5,848 nt of DNA. It comes from Cyclobacteriaceae bacterium (GTDB lineage: Bacteria > Bacteroidota > Bacteroidia > Cytophagales > Cyclobacteriaceae). The translations under genes and the position numbers were made by a program. Numbering within the stretch: position 1 is the first letter of the stretch; every line of letters starts with the position of its first letter. The notes under the pieces were generated by a model. It worked only from the letters and a program-made list of their open reading frames with translations. It searched no databases and was not told the DNA's origin. Positions 1 through 5,275 of the stretch are shown piece by piece. The stretch is taken from assembly GCA_019751475.1 (NCBI GenBank), contig JAIENH010000811.1, positions 1 to 5,848 on the forward strand, given 5' to 3'.

Positions 1-1438
1 GTCGTGGATTGATGCAGGCCTTCAGCCCCGCGCCATGACCCGCGACCTGGATTGGGGCATCAAGGTGCCGCTGCCGGGTGCAGAGGGCAAGGTGCTGTAC
101 GTTTGGTTTGATGCACCCATCGGTTACATATCGGCTACGCGAGCATTGTTTCAGGAACTCAGTACTGGCAAATTGAAATATGCCACACCGCAGTCAGACT
201 TTGGCAAGGTGCAGGCCGATGACTGGAAGAAATATTGGCAAGATGAAGAGACGCAGTTGGTACACTTTATTGGCAAAGACAATATTGTGTTTCACTGCAT
301 CATATTTCCCATCATGCTGCACGCCTCCGGCCAATACATTGTACCTGAAAATGTGCCGGCCAATGAATTCATGAACCTGGAAGGGGACAAGATGTCCACC
401 AGCCGGGGCTGGTCGATTGAAATGCACGACTACCTGGCCACCTTCCCCGACAAGCCAGATGTACTGCGCTATGCCTTGTTCACCAACTTGCCTGAAACAA
501 AAGACAGCGAGTTTACCTGGAAGGATTTCCAGGCGAAGAACAATAGCGAACTGGTGGCCATTTTTGGAAACTTTGTGAACCGTGCGCTGGTGCTTACGCA
601 AAAGAACTTTGAAAACCATGTGCCGCCTCGCGGCCCCCTTACTGACCACGACAAACGAATCATAGAAGAGATCAGTCAGTTTCCTCACCGCATTGGTGCT
701 TCCATTGAGGCGTACCGCTTTCGTGAAGCAACCGCCAGCCTCATGGACCTGGCCCGCCTGGGTAACAAGTACCTGGCTGATAACGAACCGTGGAAGCTTG
801 TGAAGACTGACCTGGCCCGCGTAGGCACGGTGCTAAACATTGCGCTTCAGATTTCCGCCAACCTGGCCGTGCTCTCCAGTCCATTCTTACCCTTCTCAGC
901 GGAGAAGCTGCGCCTCATGCTGGGTTTGCCGAAGCTAGGCTGGAAGGACACCGGTTCCATCGACCTGCTCAAACCCGGTCATGTACTGAATGAACCAGCT
1001 TTGCTTTTCGAGAAAATTGAAGATGATGTGATCAATGCCCAGATTAAAAAACTAATGGACACAAAAGAAAATACAACACCAGCCGCACCGGCCCCCGCTA
1101 AGCCATTGAAGCCGGAGGTGCTGATTGATGATTTTAACAGACTCGACATACGGGTGGGCACCGTGGTAGCTGCAGAGAAAATTCAAAAGTCCGATAAGCT
1201 GCTGAAGTTAACCATCAACAGCGGCCTTGATACACGTACCATCCTCAGTGGCATTGCCAAATACTATACACCGGAGGAGATGGTTGGCAAGCAGGTGACA
1301 TTCATTGCCAACCTTGCTCCCCGAAAGATGATGGGTCTTGAATCGCAAGGCATGGTGCTGATGGCTGAAAATGCAGAAGGCAGACTAAAACTCCTTTCCC
1401 CGCAAGGAGATGTGGAGCCGGGAGCTACGGTGAGTTAA
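1..1438 (+). CDS. metG: Methionyl-tRNA synthetase, C-terminal part (5' end outside the window)
   Basis: This cytoplasmic enzyme charges tRNA-Met with methionine using ATP. The frame is already open at base 2, so the ATG at 35 is internal and the HIGH-motif half lies upstream of the window. Visible in order are the catalytic-core stretch [14 protein letters not shown] (about 98-139), [10 protein letters not shown] (about 266-295), the KMSKS-type signature as KMSTS (389-403), and an alpha-helical anticodon-binding domain. That domain includes NEPW, whose Trp at 791-793 fits the family's conserved anticodon-reading Trp. An Ala/Pro-rich linker (about 1060-1115) leads to a C-terminal Trbp111-like OB-fold tRNA-binding domain (about 1133-1435, starting [12 protein letters not shown]). 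This long, Trbp111-bearing form with KMSTS is usual in Bacteroidota. The TAA stop overlaps the next gene's ATG. No defect is seen in the part present, and the identification is essentially certain. Confidence 0.97.
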   Translation, partial: SWIDAGLQPRAMTRDLDWGIKVPLPGAEGKVLYVWFDAPIGYISATRALFQELSTGKLKYATPQSDFGKVQADDWKKYWQDEETQLVHFIGKDNIVFHCIIFPIMLHASGQYIVPENVPANEFMNLEGDKMSTSRGWSIEMHDYLATFPDKPDVLRYALFTNLPETKDSEFTWKDFQAKNNSELVAIFGNFVNRALVLTQKNFENHVPPRGPLTDHDKRIIEEISQFPHRIGASIEAYRFREATASLMDLARLGNKYLADNEPWKLVKTDLARVGTVLNIALQISANLAVLSSPFLPFSAEKLRLMLGLPKLGWKDTGSIDLLKPGHVLNEPALLFEKIEDDVINAQIKKLMDTKENTTPAAPAPAKPLKPEVLIDDFNRLDIRVGTVVAAEKIQKSDKLLKLTINSGLDTRTILSGIAKYYTPEEMVGKQVTFIANLAPRKMMGLESQGMVLMAENAEGRLKLLSPQGDVEPGATVS

Positions 1439-2232
1439 TGATGCAAGTAAGGCTTTTTTCTCGTCTATCGGCTCTCGTCTTTGTGTTGCTGCTGGCAACT
1501 CAGGCACAAGGCCAGCAGAACTTATTCAACGTCCCCTCATCGGATATTACCCCTAAAGCCAAACCATTTTTTCAACAACAGTTGAATCTAAGCTCTGGAT
1601 TGGTGCAGTTTAACTCTACCTTCAGTTATGGGCTGGGCAGAGGTGCGGAGATTGGAGTGAACATCCTGGGGCTTAACGTCAATACCTGAAGTGGCCCCTT
1701 TATTATCTCTAATACGGATAACCAAAATCCTCCCGTATATCCGTTTTACACTATAAATTTTCAAAAAGCATTCGCACTTAGCAAGGTGTTTAAATTGGCT
1801 ATCGGTACGCAGACGGGTGCTTCTGCGGGGACGCACTTTGGTAGTTATAATTACCTGAATCTCGTCACTGTCATACCAAAACTCAAAACAAAAATTATCA
1901 CCGGTGCTTTCGGTGCTACCAACTCATTTTTCGGGCCGGAAGACCGTAGCTTTTTATTTCCTCAGGAAGAAGACATTGGCATACAGACGGGTATCGAGCA
2001 CCCCTTGCTGGATGAGAAACTCCTCCTGGTGGCAGAAAACATTTCGGGCAGCCACAGCCTCGGTGAAACCACACTGGGGGCTGCTTACTATGTTACAGAT
2101 CATTGGATGTTGTCCCTGGGATATCAGTTTTCAAATCCCGGAAGCAAGGCAGTGAATGCGAGTGTGATTGAATTTACCTATGTGCCGGAGGGAGGGCACC
2201 ATAAGAAGACCTTTCGCCACGGGCATAAGTAG
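1438..2232 (+). pseudogene. Secreted beta-strand-rich (probable outer-membrane) protein gene split by an in-frame TGA
   Basis: I do not recognise a named family. The reading frame from ATG 1438 spans 264 codons to the TAG at 2230-2232, but codon 84 (1687-1689) is TGA. The part before it encodes 83 residues: a Sec signal peptide (LFSRLSALVFVLLLATQAQG, likely cut before QQN), then NVPSSDITPKAKPFFQQQLN and alternating strands such as YGLGRGAEIGVNILGLNV. The 180 codons after it stay open and continue the same style of short amphipathic strands (GIQTGIEH, TTLGAAYYVTDHWMLSLGYQF), ending in a His/Lys-rich tail. This composition suggests a small outer-membrane beta-barrel; the location is inferred. 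Without readthrough the products would be 1438-1689 and perhaps 1786-2232 from a GTG with no visible ribosome site. Because the frame is preserved, the lesion is a single base change, a sequencing error, or genuine readthrough. A marker codon such as TGG or CGA may have been lost. Confidence 0.75.
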
Positions 2233-2272
2233 CCGTCAATCGAATTTATAAGGCGTTGACCGGATTATTTTT
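2233..2272 (+). terminator. Weak candidate intrinsic terminator
   Basis: Directly after the TAG at 2230-2232, CCGTCAA (2233-2239) can pair with TTGACCGG (2256-2263) if one C is bulged, around a 16-base loop. The 3' arm is followed by ATTATTTTT (2264-2272). The stem is short and interrupted and the loop is large, so this is only a possible end for the metG-side transcript. The rest of the spacer up to 2345 shows no clear promoter. Confidence 0.3.
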
Positions 2273-2345
2273 CACCCGAAAGAAGTTTAGGCAGGATGTG
2301 AGTTGATAATACAGTAAGTTGACCTTCCATTTAATTCTATTGTTT

Positions 2346-2951
2346 ATGAAAACGCTTACCATCCTATTCGTTGTTTTTGGCTCTTATTCCGCAATAGCCC
2401 AAACAGCGGCCTCAGCGCTCACGGAACCAGGTCTCACAGTTGACCAACGGTATTCATTGATGAAATCACGTTCGCAGACGTATGGCGAATACAAGGTAAT
2501 AAAGGAGGTTGTGCTCGATGGATTTTGGAAAATCAACAAAGATTCTGTCAACCGGCTAGGCACCTCTTTGCAAGATGCGAATGCCACCATTGCGCGTCTT
2601 GAAACTGAATTGAGCCAGACGGTAGCTTCTCTACAGCAGCGCAATGCAGAATTGGAAGAAATGACTTACGCAGGTACACACATTAACGTGCTGGGTTTCA
2701 ATTTTCTCAAGACTGCATTCATCGGCTTGGTGGCCATCGTTGTGGTGGGATTGTTGTTGCTCCTGGCACTTGTGAGTGGCAGGCTGAAGTTTATTCAGTC
2801 TTCGCTGCATGAAGGCAAAAGTATGATTGATTCTATTTCAAAGGAATTTGAAGAATACAAGCGTAAAGCATTGGAGCGCCAGATGAAACTCTCCCGGGAA
2901 TTGCAAGACGAGCGCAACCGGTTACACAACTTGCGCGGTGCGCAAAGCTAG
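2346..2951 (+). CDS. Envelope protein of unknown function: signal peptide, coiled coil, one membrane helix, coiled coil
   Basis: The 201-residue product starts best at ATG 2346 (MKTLTILFVV). The frame extends nine codons upstream to a TTG at 2319, but that would put non-signal residues ahead of a good signal peptide, which ends SAIA/QT at about residue 18. A heptad-like helix spans about 66-106 (SVNRLGTSLQDANATIARLE and on). A membrane segment follows at about 122-143 (IGLVAIVVVGLLLLLAL), and a second charged coiled coil runs to the end (about 148-195). The layout suggests a protein anchored in the inner membrane with a periplasmic coiled coil and a cytoplasmic tail. From memory, Bacteroidota relatives sharing a SQTYxEYKVIK-like segment have sometimes been labelled 'tRNA (guanine-N1)-methyltransferase'. 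Nothing here resembles TrmD, so that label should not be transferred. The function is unknown. The gene ends three bases from the convergent glucanase gene. Confidence 0.85.
   Translation: MKTLTILFVVFGSYSAIAQTAASALTEPGLTVDQRYSLMKSRSQTYGEYKVIKEVVLDGFWKINKDSVNRLGTSLQDANATIARLETELSQTVASLQQRNAELEEMTYAGTHINVLGFNFLKTAFIGLVAIVVVGLLLLLALVSGRLKFIQSSLHEGKSMIDSISKEFEEYKRKALERQMKLSRELQDERNRLHNLRGAQS
2931..2945. terminator. Perfect 6-bp hairpin at the convergent gene junction, possible bidirectional transcription end
   Basis: TTGCGC (2931-2936), loop GGT (2937-2939) and GCGCAA (2940-2945) form a perfect GC-rich stem. It lies inside the last codons of the coiled-coil gene and 9 bases past the glucanase stop on the opposite strand. 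Neither side has a convincing T-run, so it does not meet the classical intrinsic terminator definition. Its position between two convergent genes only three bases apart is the main argument. Confidence 0.3.
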
Positions 2952-2954
2952 TCT

Positions 2955-3764
2955 TTACTGATACACCCGCACGTAGTCAACTTCCATGCGCTGCGGCCAG
3001 ATGGATTCGTCCACGCCCTGCATGCCGCCCCAATTGCCACCCACGGCCACATTCATGATCAGATGAAATCGCTGGTCAAAGGGCCAGCCTTTAAAATCTT
3101 CTTTTGGGTCGCGCGTTACGGTGTGATAGAGTTTATCGTCAACAAAAAAATCGATTTTATCTTCATTCCAGTTGATGGCATAAAGATGAAACTGATCCAT
3201 GCAATCAGGCACGGTGATTTTGCCTTCCTTTTGCGTGCCTTTGCCGTGGTTGTATGCCTCGGTATGGATAGTACCATGAACTATGCCAGGATCAAAACCC
3301 ACATGCTCCATGATGTCGATCTCGCCACTGGCAGGCCAACCCCCATATTTCCAATCGGTGCTTAGCATCCAGATGGCAGGCCATGTGCCTTTGCCACGAG
3401 GTAGTTTTGCACTTACTTCGATACGGCCATAAAGCCAATCTCCTTTTAACTTACTCACGATGCGTGTAGATGTGTACGGCTTGCCGCCCCGCTCTTCCTT
3501 GTGCGCTTCAATCACAAGTGTTCCGCCCTCCACGCGTACATTCTTGGGGTCGCTCGTGTAGTACTCTAACTCGTTGTTACCCCAGCCGCACACGTTGGGG
3601 CAGCCGTCACCCAGGTCGTAGTTCCACCGGGTGGAGTCTGGTTGTCCTTGTGTATCAAATTCATCCGACCACACCAGTTTGTCAAACCCGGATTTACCGG
3701 AAGGCTTTTTCACACAGGATACGATTAAGGCCAGGCAGGCCAGCCATAGGAGCGATTGTTTCAT
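2955..3764 (-). CDS. GH16 family beta-glucanase (laminarinase-type) lipoprotein
   Basis: This 269-residue glycoside hydrolase of family 16 probably cleaves internal beta-1,3 or mixed beta-1,3/1,4 glucan bonds with retention. The active-site signature GEIDIMEHVG lies at residues 147-156. It gives the nucleophile Glu148, the assisting Asp150 and the acid/base Glu153. The extra residue (Met152) between Asp and the second Glu is the laminarinase-type beta-bulge rather than the lichenase form. Other family segments are WSDEFD (32-37), WGNNELEYYT (61-70), GRIEVSAKLPRGKGTWPAIW (113-132) and the C-terminal MEVDYVRVYQ. The N-terminus is a lipoprotein signal with lipobox IVSC (14-17). The residues after Cys17 (VKKPSGKSG) lack the acidic run that directs many Bacteroidota lipoproteins to the surface, so a periplasm-facing location is possible. 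The length is that of a lone catalytic domain, with no binding module. No susC/susD neighbours are in view. Substrate preference is inferred. Confidence 0.93.
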   Translation of the reverse strand: MKQSLLWLACLALIVSCVKKPSGKSGFDKLVWSDEFDTQGQPDSTRWNYDLGDGCPNVCGWGNNELEYYTSDPKNVRVEGGTLVIEAHKEERGGKPYTSTRIVSKLKGDWLYGRIEVSAKLPRGKGTWPAIWMLSTDWKYGGWPASGEIDIMEHVGFDPGIVHGTIHTEAYNHGKGTQKEGKITVPDCMDQFHLYAINWNEDKIDFFVDDKLYHTVTRDPKEDFKGWPFDQRFHLIMNVAVGGNWGGMQGVDESIWPQRMEVDYVRVYQ

Positions 3765-3812
3765 CTGTTATTGTTTAATCTATGAATGGTCTCGTAATAC
3801 CATTTTGATGAC

Positions 3813-3830
3813 TATTTCACGTACGAAATA
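3813..3830. promoter_or_regulatory. 18-bp inverted repeat in the divergent spacer, possible operator
   Basis: TATTTC (3813-3818) and GAAATA (3825-3830) are perfect 6-base arms around ACGTAC. The site lies in the 104-bp spacer between the divergent glucanase and sigma genes, about 49 bases from the glucanase start and 39 from the sigma gene's earliest start. This is a sensible position for a shared control site. A 6-base dyad in an AT-rich spacer can arise by chance, and no matching regulator gene is in the window. Confidence 0.3.
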
Positions 3831-3832
3831 TA
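3825..3832 (-). promoter_or_regulatory. Possible Bacteroidota-type -7 element for the glucanase gene
   Basis: Read on the minus strand the bases are TATATTTC, seven of eight matches to the Bacteroidota -7 consensus TAnnTTTG. It would give a leader of about 60 bases before the ATG at 3764. The only TTG upstream that could serve as a -33 element is 23 bases away rather than the usual 19 or so. The call is therefore weak. The element overlaps the right arm of the 18-bp dyad. Confidence 0.22.
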
Positions 3833-3868
3833 ACCCATTTGAAAATTATTTTCCCCAATTTGTAACGA

Positions 3869-4462
3869 TTGAGTTTACAGGGAGTTACCCTACATGAAAA
3901 TCCGGATTTGGAAGCGCTTGCTGATAATACTTTGATGGAAAACGTGCGCCAGGGCGACTTGGGCAAGCTCGGCCTCTTGTTTGAGCGCTACAAACGCCCG
4001 CTCTATGGCTTCTTCTATGGTATGAACAAAGACCAGGAACTGAGCGAAGACCTGGTGCAAAATACCTTCCTGCGGATATTGAAATACCGGCACCTCTTTC
4101 GCGGAGAGGGCGATTTTAAAACCTGGATGTTTCACATTGCGCGAAATGTGGGGCATGACCACTACCGGAAAAACAAGATCAGACTGAAGGAGCCGGTAGA
4201 GAACTGGGAAAACAAGTTGAGCCACAGCGAAGACCGGTCTACCCAATGGCAGCAACTGGAGGAACACCAGATGCTGGCGTTGGCGCTGGAGCGACTGCCG
4301 GAAGACAAGCGCGAAGTCTTGCTGTTGAGTAAATACCAGGATAAAAAGTATAAGGAGATTGGAGAGATACTCGGTTGTACAGAAGGAGCGGTGAAAGTAA
4401 AAGTGTTCAGAGCGCTCCAGGAACTGAAATCTGTTTATCAGCAGTTGGAAAAGTTGATGTGA
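3869..4462 (+). CDS. ECF-type RNA polymerase sigma-70 factor
   Basis: An extracytoplasmic-function sigma factor that would direct RNA polymerase to a small set of promoters when released from its anti-sigma partner. Counting from TTG 3869 (197 residues), region 2 covers about 37-102, with SEDLVQNTFLRILKYRH and FKTWMFHIARNVGHDHYRK giving the -10-binding and core-binding helices. Region 4 covers about 138-190, with LERLPEDKREVLLLSKYQ and the helix-turn-helix YKEIGEILGCTEGAVKVKVF. Region 3 and sigma-1.1 are absent, as usual for ECF factors. The start is uncertain. A stop at 3863-3865 bounds the frame, and the candidates are TTG 3869, TTG 3908 and ATG 3935. The ATG would cut into ADNTLMENVRQGD, a segment that family members normally carry whole, so an upstream TTG is preferred. 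The stop TGA is backed by a TAA two codons later. The next gene starts 7 bases downstream, so the two are surely co-transcribed. Confidence 0.94.
   Translation: MSLQGVTLHENPDLEALADNTLMENVRQGDLGKLGLLFERYKRPLYGFFYGMNKDQELSEDLVQNTFLRILKYRHLFRGEGDFKTWMFHIARNVGHDHYRKNKIRLKEPVENWENKLSHSEDRSTQWQQLEEHQMLALALERLPEDKREVLLLSKYQDKKYKEIGEILGCTEGAVKVKVFRALQELKSVYQQLEKLM
3894..3935 (+). other. Possible 13-codon leader ORF overlapping an internal ATG of the sigma gene
   Basis: ATG 3894 opens a 13-residue basic/hydrophobic peptide (MKIRIWKRLLIIL) ending in TGA 3933-3935, which overlaps the sigma-frame ATG 3935-3937 as TGATG. AGGGAG at 3879-3884, nine bases before ATG 3894, is one of the few Shine-Dalgarno-like matches ahead of any start in the window. 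It may be chance, because the sigma frame across the same bases (HENPDLEALADN) looks like real protein. Confidence 0.18.
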
Positions 4463-4469
4463 CCTTAAA

Positions 4470-5264
4470 ATGAATGAGCGTATGGAAAAGGAGAAATTTG
4501 ATGCGTTGGTGACCCGGTTCAATGACGGCACGCTGTCGGCTGGCGAGATGGCCGACCTGGAAAAATTGATTGAGCAAGGCGTGGTTGATCTCACCCAGTT
4601 GAAAGACCTTGAGCTGCTTGATCAGCACCTGGCGAAAGTTGATATGGGTAGGCCATCCATGCGATTGGATGATACATTTTATTCTTCGCTGGCGGAAGAA
4701 AAAAGAAGAGCAAGGCGCAGCACATTTTCTTTTTCCTTTCCGGAGTGGAACATCTTCCTGCCACGGCTGGCGTGGGCCAGTGCGTTGTTGGTGGTCGGAT
4801 TTCTTGGTGGCTATTGGTTGACCAATCGTGCAGCGAGCCCAGATGTAAAGCAGCTAACCCAGGAGGTAAGTGAGCTCAAGGAGATGATGTTGCTATCGCT
4901 GCTGGAGAAAGAGTCTGTCAGCGAGCGGCTCAAGGCAGTGAGCCTCACCAACGATCTCGACCTGGCAAGTGACCGTGTGACACGCGCCCTGATCAAAACA
5001 CTCAATGAAGATGCCAACGTCAACGTGCGACTGGCAGCATTGGATGCTTTGAAACCATACGTATCGCAAGACCACGTGCGCGAAGAACTGGTGCGCTCCA
5101 TCACCCGGCAAGAATCACCCTTGGTGCAGGTAAGCCTGGCAGAGTTGATGGTTGCTATCCAGGAGAAGAAATCAGTAAGCGAGTTGAAGAAGTTATTGAA
5201 AAGTGACAAAACCCCGCGCGAGGTGAAGAGTCGCATTGAAGAGAGTATTAACACATTGATTTAA
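4470..5264 (+). CDS. Probable anti-sigma factor: single-pass membrane protein with periplasmic HEAT-like repeats
   Basis: The 264-residue protein is predicted to sit in the inner membrane. The N-terminal cytoplasmic part (1-90) holds the helical stretch FDALVTRFNDGTLSAGEMAD (10-29) and LEKLIEQGVVDLTQLKDLEL (30-49), the layout of Bacteroidota anti-sigma domains. A basic patch (KRRARR, 78-83) precedes one membrane helix (about 100-117, LAWASALLVVGFLGGYWL). The periplasmic half starts with a short coiled coil (126-150). It continues as helical hairpins of HEAT type, clearest at VNVRLAALDALKPY (184-197) and SPLVQVSLAELMVAI (216-230), with a weaker third at 236-264. There is no cysteine anywhere, so it is not a zinc-binding (ZAS) anti-sigma. 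The anti-sigma role rests on adjacency to the ECF gene, 7 bases away, and on topology. ATG 4470 is chosen as the first start; ATG 4482 is four codons further in. The next gene follows after 11 bases. Confidence 0.88.
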   Translation: MNERMEKEKFDALVTRFNDGTLSAGEMADLEKLIEQGVVDLTQLKDLELLDQHLAKVDMGRPSMRLDDTFYSSLAEEKRRARRSTFSFSFPEWNIFLPRLAWASALLVVGFLGGYWLTNRAASPDVKQLTQEVSELKEMMLLSLLEKESVSERLKAVSLTNDLDLASDRVTRALIKTLNEDANVNVRLAALDALKPYVSQDHVREELVRSITRQESPLVQVSLAELMVAIQEKKSVSELKKLLKSDKTPREVKSRIEESINTLI

Positions 5265-5275
5265 CCCCTTTGATA

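Noticed and set aside
194..688. 164-codon open frame on the minus strand inside metG
   Set aside because: It lies fully opposite a clear synthetase domain with conserved motifs. The translation has no recognisable domain and the frame is a by-product of metG codon use.
1687..1689. Selenocysteine insertion at the in-frame TGA
   Set aside because: The protein is a secreted beta-rich type rather than a redox enzyme, the flanks are not cysteine-like motifs, and I see no convincing bacterial SECIS hairpin just after the TGA. Selenocysteine is also uncommon in this phylum.
2319..2345. TTG start nine codons upstream for the coiled-coil protein
   Set aside because: It would extend a good signal peptide with MTFHLILLF; ATG 2346 gives a standard lysine-then-hydrophobic signal.
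3804..3862. Plus-strand Bacteroidota promoter (TTTG ... TAnnTTTG) for the sigma operon
   Set aside because: TTTG occurs at 3804-3807, 3838-3841 and 3859-3862, but no TAnnTTTG lies at the right spacing. An ECF-dependent promoter is possible, but its consensus is unknown here.
3890..4594. 234-codon open frame on the minus strand opposite the sigma gene
   Set aside because: The plus strand encodes unmistakable sigma regions 2 and 4. The minus-strand product is low in structure and spans the junction of two real genes.
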